DNA of 64,000 nucleotides. It comes from Armatimonadota bacterium (GTDB lineage: Bacteria > Armatimonadota > Fimbriimonadia > Fimbriimonadales > Fimbriimonadaceae). The stretch spans positions 1 through 64,000 of the forward strand of contig JAFLBD010000001.1 in NCBI GenBank assembly GCA_017303935.1. The letters run 5' to 3'. A program made the translations under genes and the position numbers. Positions 41,921 through 49,801 of the stretch are shown here, in pieces (the first letter of the stretch is position 1; every line of letters begins with the position of its first letter). The notes beneath the pieces were generated by a model. It was not told where the DNA came from. It did not search any database and saw only the letters and a program-made list of their open reading frames with translations.

Positions 41921-42500
41921 GAGAATTCAAAACCGGTGCGCAGTGCTGATCAAGGATGATCACCTTGATGAAAAACCGGAGTTTGGCGTCGTCATCAAGC
42001 TTGGTTGGGTCGAGGCTCGGATCGAATAACTGCGGCTTGATCGCATAAATCGCCGCTCGCAATTGTCCCTTATTGAACGTCGACTTCATCACCGGCATGA
42101 TCATGTCCACGTTCTGCGAAATCAAAATCTCGCGCGACATGTTGAGCGCGTTGAACGTGTTCTTCATTTCGGCGAGCAGCGTCTGGCTGGGGATCTGCTT
42201 TTTATCCTTGCCTTCGGTGATCGCAGCATCGAGCTTTGGCTCAAGCTTCAACAAGACTTCGTACTCTTTGACCTCCGCTTCCTGAACGTTTTTTCGCGCT
42301 TGTTCGATCACCGGCACCAGCTTTTCGATCTGTTCTGGAGTGAGTAGCAACGGCAACAACTGGTTCATCAGCTCAACCTGGCGCGCCTTCGCTAGAATTT
42401 CGTCCGAGCGGCGGGCGCGTTCTGCTTGCGTCAATTGTGCGCTGACAATCGTGCCCAAAATGAGCGTCGCAATAATACTAAAGGTCCATTTGAAGTTCAT
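41904..42500 (-). CDS. exported helical protein of unknown function
   Basis: A 198-residue protein with a signal peptide ([23 protein letters not shown]) followed by mainly charged helix, including [24 protein letters not shown] and a [17 protein letters not shown] stretch. The pattern resembles periplasmic Spy/CpxP-like or LTXXQ-motif chaperones (LTPEQIEKL), but the match is weak. I start at the ATG at 42500, overlapping the upstream gene's stop (ATGA); the longer frame reads through that gene. Confidence 0.7.
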   Translation of the reverse strand: MNFKWTFSIIATLILGTIVSAQLTQAERARRSDEILAKARQVELMNQLLPLLLTPEQIEKLVPVIEQARKNVQEAEVKEYEVLLKLEPKLDAAITEGKDKKQIPSQTLLAEMKNTFNALNMSREILISQNVDMIMPVMKSTFNKGQLRAAIYAIKPQLFDPSLDPTKLDDDAKLRFFIKVIILDQHCAPVLNSLKEKK

Positions 42501-42901
42501 GAATTCTTGTTTTCCGGGAAGTCCTGTAGTTGGGACGGTTTGGCGGGAGGTGGCGTTACATTCTGTTCCAACACGACAACGAAATTCGCTGCCGCCAGAA
42601 CCTGTAGGTGCACGAAGATGAGCCCGAGGGCAGCAATGGCGATCCAAGCCAAAATCGATGGGCCGGACTTTGTCATCCCACCCAATGCCGAGATGGCAAA
42701 GAGCCCTGCGAGCATGATCGCCGCCGAACCGAAGAAGCCGAGCATTCCGAGCCCGATGTTTTTGTTCCTTGGCCGAGAGAGTAGCTTGGTGTGTAATCTC
42801 TCTGACTGCTTGCGCATCCAAAGGCCGTAGCCGAGCCACAGGATGAGTGCGGGTAAGCCTTGAAGAAAGATCACGAGTTCAAGGTACCCGATGGCGGCCA
42901 T
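42497..42901 (-). CDS. small membrane protein of unknown function
   Basis: A 134-residue protein with three hydrophobic segments (about residues 5-27, 48-72 and 82-110) and a Pro/Asn-rich C-terminal tail. No family recognised. It is translationally coupled (ATGA) to the exported helical protein downstream, so the two may form a membrane-periplasm pair. Its start codon overlaps the -10 of the divergent PfkB gene. Confidence 0.7.
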   Translation of the reverse strand: MAAIGYLELVIFLQGLPALILWLGYGLWMRKQSERLHTKLLSRPRNKNIGLGMLGFFGSAAIMLAGLFAISALGGMTKSGPSILAWIAIAALGLIFVHLQVLAAANFVVVLEQNVTPPPAKPSQLQDFPENKNS

Positions 42902-42906
42902 AATCT
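42901..42906 (+). promoter_or_regulatory. -10 element (TAATCT) of the PfkB kinase gene, apparently leaderless
   Basis: TAATCT-CGAACA-GTG: six bases to the start at 42913. The first base lies in the start codon of the divergent gene. Confidence 0.5.
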
Positions 42907-42912
42907 CGAACA

Positions 42913-43806
42913 GTGAGCGCGCCTATTGGAGTCTTTGGAACGGTGGTCATGGACCGGTTTCGGCACATCATGGAAATGCCGAAAGTTGGAGGTTATGCCG
43001 AATATCACCACGAGGCCTTACAGCTTGGCGGGGAGGCCGCAAACACTGCTGTAGCACTGCATCGACTTGGGCAAAGCGTCGTCCTTCGATCCAACTATGT
43101 CGGTAATGGGCAGCACATCCACCCTTGGCTAATCGAAAATGGAATCGACGTTCACGGTTGTCCAATCAGCGATTCACCCGAACCTAGCTGTGACATCTAC
43201 CTCACGCCTGACGGTGAACGGACGATGTTCGGGAGACAGCTTCTAGCACCGGATTCAGTGCCGTGGGGAAATGACATCGAGTGGGTTTCGTGTGATCCGA
43301 ATCTAGGCGAAGCCAGCCGTGAAGAGTTGCGACGAGCCTTTCGCCAAGGCAAAAAGACTTACGGTATGGACTTCTTTCAACCAGACGATCCATACGACTG
43401 CATTACGATCTGGCAATCGAGCACCGATTGGTGGGGCAACAAGGGCAACCTGCATGACAATCATGATGCGTTTGCAGCGTTCACAGATGAATATGGGTTC
43501 AACGGGATTCTGACTGCTGGTGCACAAGGGTGCCTCGCTGGCAGAGGTGACGCGCTCAGACATTATCCTGCCTTCAGAATTCCACAGGTAGTTGACGCCA
43601 CGGGCTGTGGCGATTGTTTTAGAGCGGGAGTGATTGCGGGGTTGAACGAAGGAAAGCCATTTGAGGAGGCACTGATGCTCGGTGCTGCGGTCGGGGCGTT
43701 GAACGCTACAAAGGAAGGCGCCAGTGCAGGCGCGCCGACGATGCTTGAAGCACTACAATTGATTGCGGAGCAACCAGAAATCTCTGCGGCTTATCGCCCG
43801 AGATAG
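42913..43806 (+). CDS. PfkB-family carbohydrate/nucleoside kinase
   Basis: A 297-residue ribokinase-fold kinase. The N-terminal GGEAANTAVALHRLG corresponds to PfkB signature 1, and DATGCGDCFRAGVIAGL is signature 2, with the catalytic Asp in GCGD (the usual GAGD is changed at the second position, leaving Asp intact). The substrate is unknown. GTG start, preceded by TAATCT at a six-base spacing. The 3' end overlaps the sigma-factor gene by 16 bp. Confidence 0.85.
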   Translation: MSAPIGVFGTVVMDRFRHIMEMPKVGGYAEYHHEALQLGGEAANTAVALHRLGQSVVLRSNYVGNGQHIHPWLIENGIDVHGCPISDSPEPSCDIYLTPDGERTMFGRQLLAPDSVPWGNDIEWVSCDPNLGEASREELRRAFRQGKKTYGMDFFQPDDPYDCITIWQSSTDWWGNKGNLHDNHDAFAAFTDEYGFNGILTAGAQGCLAGRGDALRHYPAFRIPQVVDATGCGDCFRAGVIAGLNEGKPFEEALMLGAAVGALNATKEGASAGAPTMLEALQLIAEQPEISAAYRPR

Positions 43807-44648
43807 TCGCGGAGTTTGCGCTGTTGGGCGAGGATTCTCAGCTTTTTGATCGCTGAAAGCTCTATCTGACGGATTCGCTCGCGGCTGACTCGCATTTCGT
43901 TAGCGAGCTGATCTCGGAGCATTGTCACTTCCTCATTGTCTTCTAACCGAAGTCTTTGCGACATAACGCGCTGCTCTCTTTCGTTCAACTCTTTCAGGAT
44001 TTCTTGGAGCTCAACGGTCCGTTCAGCGAACAGCACTTCGTCTTCCGGGTTCTCGCAGTTGGTGTCGTGGATCATCGCTCCCAAAGTTGTTTGCTCAGTG
44101 TCGCCGATTCGCATGTCAAGGCTCAGCAAATCCTGCGATGCAACCATCAAATGGGTGAGTTTTCTGGGGCTGAGTCCAATTGCTTTGGCCAGCTGATCGT
44201 GCGTGGGTTCGTGTCCTAACTCGCGGGTCAAGCGTAGTCGTTCGCGCTCAATCCTGCGGATGGATTGTGAAATGTGAGCTGGCAATCGGATCGCCTTGGA
44301 CTTACCATCGAGCGCCCTACCGATGGACTGGCGAATCCAGTGCGTGGCATAAGTCGAGAATCGGAAGCCCTTTGTAGGATCAAATCGCTTGACGGCGTGC
44401 ATGAGCCCAATCGCGCCTTCCTGGATCAAATCTTCAAGAGGAATCGCTTGGCAACGATAGCTCCGCGCAATGTTGATCACGAGGCGCATATTGGATTCGA
44501 TGAGGCGCTCACGAGCTTGCTCGTCGCCACGCTGAGCGGCGAGGGTGAGTGAGACCTCTTCCTCAGGCGTCAGCAACGGCGCTTGGGTAAGTCGTCCCCA
44601 ATAGCTGTTGTGCCCGTCATCCGAGTCGGCTGAAGTGTGCCGCGTCAA
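43791..44648 (-). CDS. group-2 (RpoD-like) sigma-70 factor
   Basis: A 285-residue sigma factor with regions 1.2-4.2 and no long region 1.1. Region 2 (NMRLVINIARSY, QEGAIGLMHAVKRFDPTKGFRFSTYATHWIRQSIGRAL) is close to primary sigmas but has His for the usual Trp. Region 3 (LARELGHEPT-like) and region 4 (LRDQLANEMRVSRERIRQIELSAIKKL, a helix-turn-helix) follow. It is a non-primary sigma because of its size. The TTG at 44648 follows AAGGAG at 12 bases, a little long. Which promoters it reads is unknown. Confidence 0.92.
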   Translation of the reverse strand: MTRHTSADSDDGHNSYWGRLTQAPLLTPEEEVSLTLAAQRGDEQARERLIESNMRLVINIARSYRCQAIPLEDLIQEGAIGLMHAVKRFDPTKGFRFSTYATHWIRQSIGRALDGKSKAIRLPAHISQSIRRIERERLRLTRELGHEPTHDQLAKAIGLSPRKLTHLMVASQDLLSLDMRIGDTEQTTLGAMIHDTNCENPEDEVLFAERTVELQEILKELNEREQRVMSQRLRLEDNEEVTMLRDQLANEMRVSRERIRQIELSAIKKLRILAQQRKLRDYLGR

Positions 44649-44946
44649 CTCTTAATATTTCTCCTTTAGATTCCTGCTTTGAAAAGCAATCCTCGAATCG
44701 GCACACGCGTGCCCAAAAGATGGCTAGAACAATTTTCGTGCCAATCTATCCGTTTCTACGTCTGACGCCAAAAAAAGTAGTGATGTTCAGACGAAGTTTT
44801 TTCTGCGTGGTGCGCGCGCAAGTTTGCGAGAAAACAATCTAAAGTGGCCTCATTCGCAACCAAACGAGAGCGTATTGAATATTATCTCATAGAGCAAACC
44901 GATTTCGTGGTGAACTGCAAAACCAGCAACCTCACGAGGTACCCAT
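44649..44946. other. intergenic region between divergent sigma and SpoIIM-like genes
   Basis: About 300 bases without a convincing reading frame. Two small inverted repeats are visible: GGCAC/GTGCC (about 44700-44713) and CGTCTGA/TCAGACG (about 44758-44793). The start of the plus-strand gene has a GAGGT ribosome site. No promoter hexamer stands out clearly on either strand. Confidence 0.5.
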
Positions 44947-46032
44947 TTGAACGAAACAGAATTTGTAAACTCAAATAAGGAGGAGTGGGAAGAGCTCAGG
45001 AACCTCAGTCTCCGGCTTCAAGTTTCGCCGGGTACTTTGCTGCCGCGAGAAATCGAGAGGTTTCTTGAGTTGTACCGAAAGGCGACAAGCGACCTTGCCC
45101 GAGCACGTGCCGAGTCTACGAATCCAGATCTTATTGGGAGCCTGAATAACCTCGTTGCTCAAGGATATTCCTCGTTCTATTCAAAGCCAAAGCGCAAAGT
45201 TGGCGCAGGAATTCTAAATGCAATCGTATTCTGCGCGCAGGCGTTTCGACGGCAATACCGGTTCGTTTTGCTCAGCCTGTTCACCGTGATCGCCGGTACG
45301 ATGGTCGCGAGTTTGACTTTGGCCAATCGCCCAGACTTGCGATATGCGGTCATTCCACCAAGCGAGGAAGAGCTGTTTACACAATGGAAGAAGGCGGAGT
45401 TTGAGCAGAGATCCGGCGGAGAGAATCTCTCAATGCTCGCGATGTATGCGAGCAACAACCCGAATGTTTCGCTGAGAACCGCGGCAATTGGCGCCTCGAC
45501 ACTAGGGATCGGCTCAGCATACTCGCTTTGGCAGAACGGCATTTTGCTTGGGGCATTGGGGCAAGACATGAGGTCGGTGGGCAAGCTAGGATTTTTGGCC
45601 ACATCACTTGCTCCGCATGGTGCGACGGAACTCTCTGGGATGATCATTTCAGGTGCATCGGGCTACTCCTTGGGGTGGGCAATTCTCGTGCCTGGTCGCA
45701 GGCGGCGAATCGACTCACTCGTCGAAAAATCCAAAGATGCGATGGCCCTCTTTGTCATGGGGGTGGTCATGATGTACATCGCAGCGCCGTTCGAAGCTTT
45801 CTTTAGCTTCAGCCCAGCATTTAGCCAACCATTGAAAGCGATCGTTGGGTTGATCATTTTCGCACTTTGGATGTCCTTCTGGTTGTTTGCCGGCAGGACG
45901 AAGAAGAATGTGAGCAAGATCCGCTCGTTTGTCCGCGAGCCGTCAACCCAGCCGCTTGAATACTCGGGTTGGCAGAACGTACGTGGCGACCAATCGGAGG
46001 ATGCTCTTGAAACGGAGCGGGTTCAAGCGTAG
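44947..46032 (+). CDS. stage II sporulation protein M-like membrane protein
   Basis: A 361-residue polytopic membrane protein of the SpoIIM/DUF95 family. An N-terminal amphipathic cytoplasmic domain (about residues 1-85) is followed by at least four to five hydrophobic segments, with the family stretch LQNGILLGALG near residue 194 and APHGATELSGMIISG near 220. Such proteins occur widely in non-sporulating bacteria in membrane-fusion or -homeostasis roles; presence is not evidence for sporulation. TTG start with GAGGT ribosome site. The C-terminal 90 coding bases overlap the convergent GT2 gene. Confidence 0.88.
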   Translation: MNETEFVNSNKEEWEELRNLSLRLQVSPGTLLPREIERFLELYRKATSDLARARAESTNPDLIGSLNNLVAQGYSSFYSKPKRKVGAGILNAIVFCAQAFRRQYRFVLLSLFTVIAGTMVASLTLANRPDLRYAVIPPSEEELFTQWKKAEFEQRSGGENLSMLAMYASNNPNVSLRTAAIGASTLGIGSAYSLWQNGILLGALGQDMRSVGKLGFLATSLAPHGATELSGMIISGASGYSLGWAILVPGRRRRIDSLVEKSKDAMALFVMGVVMMYIAAPFEAFFSFSPAFSQPLKAIVGLIIFALWMSFWLFAGRTKKNVSKIRSFVREPSTQPLEYSGWQNVRGDQSEDALETERVQA

Positions 46033-46851
46033 CGACTCAAGGTAATTTCTTCGCGCTTCAGCCCGGTTACCGCGCCACATCATCTCGGTGCCGAGACAAG
46101 CGAAGTTATGTGCGAAAGCTTGCTGGTGACGCGCCGATATCTTTGCCATCTCATCGGCGATCTTTGCCAACTTGGTGCGAATGACCACTCCATCTTCATT
46201 CATTCGGTCTTCAAACCGACACGCCTGATTTGGATGAACTCGGTAAAACGTTAGTGGCTGATCGATATGGACCACTTCTGAAACTTGTGCGATTCGCAGC
46301 CACATATCCCAATCGCCGCATCCCCAAAATCCGGGCTCAAACAGCCCCACTTTTTCGGTGATTGAACGGCGGAACATCACTGAGCTCGCGATGATTTTGT
46401 TGCGCTCCATCAAGTCCAGATACACATCACCAGATTCGGTCTTGGGCCAAGGAAACCCAAGCGGCGCACCTGGAATCTCGTTGCCTTGGTCGTCGATGAA
46501 CCACCCGGCAGTGTGTACCAATCCTGCCTTCGCGTTTGAATCGAGCGCTTGAACTTGTTGCGCTAACTTCTCCGGCCCCCAAAGATCGTCGTCGTTGAAA
46601 ACCGCAATGTACTCACCCTTCGAATGCTCAATTCCAAAATTCAGGTTTCCGTAGGTGCCCAGATTTTTGGGATGAAAGTGCGGGATCAGATCGGGTTGCT
46701 CGGCGATCCACTCGCGGGAGCCGTCGGTCGACCCATCGTCGAGGGCGAGAATCTCAAAGTCCTTAAAAGTCTGGGCACGCAACGATTCGACGGCGAGGGG
46801 CAAAAAATCGCGGTGATTGTAGCTGGTGAGCAGTACAGATACTTTCGGCAT
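45943..46851 (-). CDS. family 2 glycosyltransferase
   Basis: A 302-residue GT-A enzyme. It has VSVLLTSYNHRDFL at the N-terminus, LDDGSTDGSREW, NDDDLWGPEKL (DxD-like metal site near 87) and a final basic helical region. It transfers a sugar from a nucleotide donor to an unknown acceptor. It directly abuts the upstream lipoprotein gene (TAA-ATG). The 3' end overlaps the SpoIIM-like gene by 90 bp. Confidence 0.9.
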   Translation of the reverse strand: MPKVSVLLTSYNHRDFLPLAVESLRAQTFKDFEILALDDGSTDGSREWIAEQPDLIPHFHPKNLGTYGNLNFGIEHSKGEYIAVFNDDDLWGPEKLAQQVQALDSNAKAGLVHTAGWFIDDQGNEIPGAPLGFPWPKTESGDVYLDLMERNKIIASSVMFRRSITEKVGLFEPGFWGCGDWDMWLRIAQVSEVVHIDQPLTFYRVHPNQACRFEDRMNEDGVVIRTKLAKIADEMAKISARHQQAFAHNFACLGTEMMWRGNRAEARRNYLESLRLNPLRFKSILRLVATYVLPTRVFKRLG

Positions 46852-47574
46852 TTAGTCGAATCTCACCTCGACACTCCAGTCCTCAATATCCAATTCTGGA
46901 TTCGGCTGGTCGCCAGTCGGTTCAATGTTGCCGGCGGTCGTGTTGCTGTAAGTTCCTGCGCGGTCCAATGGGATATTCACGACGGTATTGATTTGCGAAG
47001 GAAAACGGCCGTCGCCTAGCGCATCCCACTGTTTGTCGGTGCCGGAAGCTGGCACACGGTCCATCGTCAGGAAGTTGATCTGCATTGCCCGTGTATTGTT
47101 GCGCTCGGTCTCATCCGGGATCATTTGCGCGAGGTCAAGTTCGAACCGAATACGGCGCGAACCGACATTAACCAAATCGCCAGAGATCGGGACGCCCGTC
47201 GTGATGAACGTTGTCAGGTCCGTAGTCTGGAATTTGTAAATTAGATAATCGTTGGATTGTGTCGGGTCCCACCAAACGAAGTGGGTAGCGTTTCCGGCAA
47301 CAAAGCCGTTGCCCCATGGTGGAGCAATCACCGGAATTGGACCTTGGGTCGGCGGTGGGCTATCTGGAGAAAAATTGATCGCCACCATATACACGTAGGG
47401 AACGCCACCTGCGCCGGTCTCGGCTCCAGTACGAACAGGGCCGCTCATCGTGTAAGAAAAGATCAGCCGCGTCGATCGCGGAGTTCCGGTCGCTGGGAAT
47501 TTGGCACAGCCGCCCAAGACCAGCAGAAGACCACTCCCGCCTAGCGCAACAAGCCGATTTTTCAGAATCTTCAT
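46852..47574 (-). CDS. exported lipoprotein of unknown function
   Basis: A 240-residue protein with a type II signal peptide (VALGGSGLLLVLGGC-AK, lipobox Cys at about 23). The mature domain is beta-rich with no recognised family. It is coupled to the zinc-ribbon gene (ATGA overlap) and adjoins the GT2 gene, so the four genes 45943-48287 form one transcript. Possible substrate of the downstream glycosyltransferase is speculation. Confidence 0.8.
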   Translation of the reverse strand: MKILKNRLVALGGSGLLLVLGGCAKFPATGTPRSTRLIFSYTMSGPVRTGAETGAGGVPYVYMVAINFSPDSPPPTQGPIPVIAPPWGNGFVAGNATHFVWWDPTQSNDYLIYKFQTTDLTTFITTGVPISGDLVNVGSRRIRFELDLAQMIPDETERNNTRAMQINFLTMDRVPASGTDKQWDALGDGRFPSQINTVVNIPLDRAGTYSNTTAGNIEPTGDQPNPELDIEDWSVEVRFD

Positions 47575-48287
47575 TCGGAAGGAACAACCTTAAACAGGAT
47601 TCGATGACATGTTTCGCAGGTCATCAATTTGTCGGTATTCACCGCTTCAATGATTCGACGCGCCAGAGACGTTCCGCATGCGGTGCATTTATCATTTTCT
47701 ACAACGCCCATCCCAATTCCGTGATATTTGGCTCGAATGGCTTCGTACTTGTCGAGCAATCCACGTTCGACTTCCTTGGCCGCCGAGGTCCTCTCCACCT
47801 GCTTCGCAGCAAACTTGGCTTTGATTTCCTCTAAAAGCTGCGCGTCGCCCGTCTTCTTCGATTCCAAAGTTTTAACCATTTGGTTAATCTGGCTTGCGAT
47901 CGGGCGGGCTTCTGCCAGAGCCGCTGGTTCTTGATCAATGATCTCTAGCATTTGCAATTCGTAATCGCTGATTTTTTGCCCTAGAGAAGCAATCTCTAAT
48001 TCAATGCTTGCTGCCTCTTTGCTGTTCACGACAGAACCACCGTACAGAGTTTTGTCCAGAGTTTTCTTCTTTTCGGTGCTCGCGGTAACTTTGTCTTCGA
48101 GCTCTTTCAAAGCAGCTTTGAGCTTCGCTGGCCTTTCCAAAATCTCTAAATTGGCTTGCTTTAGGTCTCGAATTTCTTGCACCAGAGCTTTGCCTCCATC
48201 AAGCGATGCGGCTCGCTTTTTGAGATGGAGCAATTCGGTATCGACTAGGTGAAGCCGGTACAGCAGATAAAGAGAATTGTCCGACAT
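47571..48287 (-). CDS. coiled-coil protein with C4 zinc ribbon (CT398-like)
   Basis: A 238-residue protein. A long helical hairpin (about residues 20-180, rich in Lys/Glu and heptads) ends in a zinc ribbon with two CxxC pairs (CTACG and CETCH, about 40 residues from the end). This is the C4-type zinc-ribbon/CT398 family, reported to have a nucleic-acid or flagellar/secretion-chaperone role in some bacteria. I start at the ATG at 48287; CATAAT lies 9 bases before it. Divergent from the VOC gene. Confidence 0.85.
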   Translation of the reverse strand: MSDNSLYLLYRLHLVDTELLHLKKRAASLDGGKALVQEIRDLKQANLEILERPAKLKAALKELEDKVTASTEKKKTLDKTLYGGSVVNSKEAASIELEIASLGQKISDYELQMLEIIDQEPAALAEARPIASQINQMVKTLESKKTGDAQLLEEIKAKFAAKQVERTSAAKEVERGLLDKYEAIRAKYHGIGMGVVENDKCTACGTSLARRIIEAVNTDKLMTCETCHRILFKVVPSE

Positions 48288-48353
48288 GAACAATTGATTA
48301 TGGTCTAGTTGAAGGACATCGGCGCAGAATTGTCGAAAACGGAGGATACGGCA

Positions 48354-48740
48354 ATGGCCTCGTCGTTCAGCCAACTCATTTTAGATGTCGAGAATTTGGA
48401 TCGTTCGCTCCAGTTCTATGAGGGCATCTTGCACCTATCGGTTCAGCACCACTCGAACCTCGATGGCGTTAAGTTGGCGTCGTTGCTCGCGGGAAAAACC
48501 GAAGTGATTTTGGTCCAACGCTCGCCATTTGAACAAAACAGCGCATATGATCGGGCTGGTGGAGTCGTGCTCAACTTCAATGTAAACAACCTTCTAGGTC
48601 TGTTCACCGAGATTCAAGATACTGGAATCAAGGTTTTGCGAAACGTTGAATCGACCTCGTTGGGCGAGCGGTCGTTGTTGGTGGCCGACCCAGACGGTTA
48701 CGCCGTCATGCTGAGCGAAAATTCCGCTTTGATGAATTAA
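48354..48740 (+). CDS. VOC (glyoxalase/dioxygenase fold) protein
   Basis: A 128-residue vicinal-oxygen-chelate domain with LDVENLDRSLQFYEGIL at the start and VADPDGYAVML near the end. Reaction unknown. Start at ATG 48354, because GGAGG lies 8 bases upstream; the in-frame TTG at 48309 would add 15 residues. Its stop overlaps the convergent rtcA gene by 4 bp. Confidence 0.88.
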   Translation: MASSFSQLILDVENLDRSLQFYEGILHLSVQHHSNLDGVKLASLLAGKTEVILVQRSPFEQNSAYDRAGGVVLNFNVNNLLGLFTEIQDTGIKVLRNVESTSLGERSLLVADPDGYAVMLSENSALMN

Positions 48741-49801
48741 CTTGGGTTGATCGTCACAGTCCCTGGCATTCCTGGTTGACCCAAAATCGTGATGCTGATC
48801 GGCATAAATTGCCGTATGACCCAAGCCATGGTTTGGAGCCTGGGAGTGATGGTCAAGGTTTTGAATCGTGTCGGTGACGAAGCGAGCGCACCGGCGACCA
48901 ACGCTTGATCGGCCAAGAATGGGTCCAATGTGGCGTCAGATTTGACGAATCGCATCAGCATTTCACCTGCTGATCTTACGACTTGTTCCGTTCGGATTCC
49001 GCGACCACCCATGGCTGTGCCGCACCCGATGCCACGTTCGTACCGAGCGACAAACGTGACGAACATGCCGTTGGTTTTGGACGGAACTTCGCAAGCTTCG
49101 ACTTCGAAAGTCTTGCACAGCCGTTCGCAAAACTCCGTCATCGCTTTCACTGCGCGCTCGGGAATGTCCTTCGATATTCCGGAGTGGCTGACGACGGCAA
49201 CGACGGATTCAAGTTCGCCGCGGTTAGACCAATCAAATCCATGGAGTGCGCTTGGTTCGACTTCAGCAAACACCTCGCCCTTGGCAGCGAACCCAAATCC
49301 GGCGAGATTTTGCTCTGCAAACGCCACGAGCCCTTGTGCGGCGTGAAGGCGCAAGGTCGCTTGCTGAAACGCGTCAAAGGTCAAGGTATTTGGGTTGTAT
49401 GTCTCCCCCTTGACGCTGAAGGTGGAATACGCCCCAGACTTCGCCAAGATCGGTAGTAAGGAGTCGATGATCATCAACGCATTGCCCGGAATGCTGCCTT
49501 TTTCGTGGCTACCGACGTCATAAATGCCCTTCAATGGACGGGGAGCGCGAGTGGGGACATACAGGATTTCTTCCGATCCGAGATCAACGCCGCCGAGTTT
49601 AGCCTCACAAATATATTCCGCGGCCTGCAAAAACGTGAGGTCTTCACTGGTTAAGCCTGGCTTGCGCGTTCCGCCTCGAATGTGATGGATTCGCACGGGT
49701 TGAACGGTCAACGCTGCTAGAGAAAGCGCGGTGCGCAGTAGCATGCCGCCGCCTTCGCCCTGAGAGCCATTGATGACCAGCGGATCTTGTTGGGCTCGCA
49801 T
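48737..49801 (-). CDS. RtcA-family protein lacking the catalytic histidine
   Basis: A 354-residue protein of the RNA 3'-terminal phosphate cyclase family. The N-terminal INGSQGEGGGMLLRTALSLAAL, SIPGNALM..., RGIGCGTAMGG and PFLADQALV segments identify the fold and correspond to RtcA. In active RtcA the adenylated nucleophile is a His in the C-terminal motif corresponding to E. coli SCHLLTN (His309); here the aligned segment reads TPRLQTMAW, with Arg321 replacing His. The protein may therefore not form the adenylate and could be an RNA-binding relative, like eukaryotic Rcl1 which also lacks the nucleophile. It follows the CW membrane protein (TAATG overlap); no rtcB is present. Confidence 0.85.
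   Translation of the reverse strand: MRAQQDPLVINGSQGEGGGMLLRTALSLAALTVQPVRIHHIRGGTRKPGLTSEDLTFLQAAEYICEAKLGGVDLGSEEILYVPTRAPRPLKGIYDVGSHEKGSIPGNALMIIDSLLPILAKSGAYSTFSVKGETYNPNTLTFDAFQQATLRLHAAQGLVAFAEQNLAGFGFAAKGEVFAEVEPSALHGFDWSNRGELESVVAVVSHSGISKDIPERAVKAMTEFCERLCKTFEVEACEVPSKTNGMFVTFVARYERGIGCGTAMGGRGIRTEQVVRSAGEMLMRFVKSDATLDPFLADQALVAGALASSPTRFKTLTITPRLQTMAWVIRQFMPISITILGQPGMPGTVTINPS

Noticed and set aside
44947-46032. SpoIIM-like protein as evidence for endospore formation
   Set aside because: The family is common in non-sporulating bacteria and no other sporulation gene is present here.
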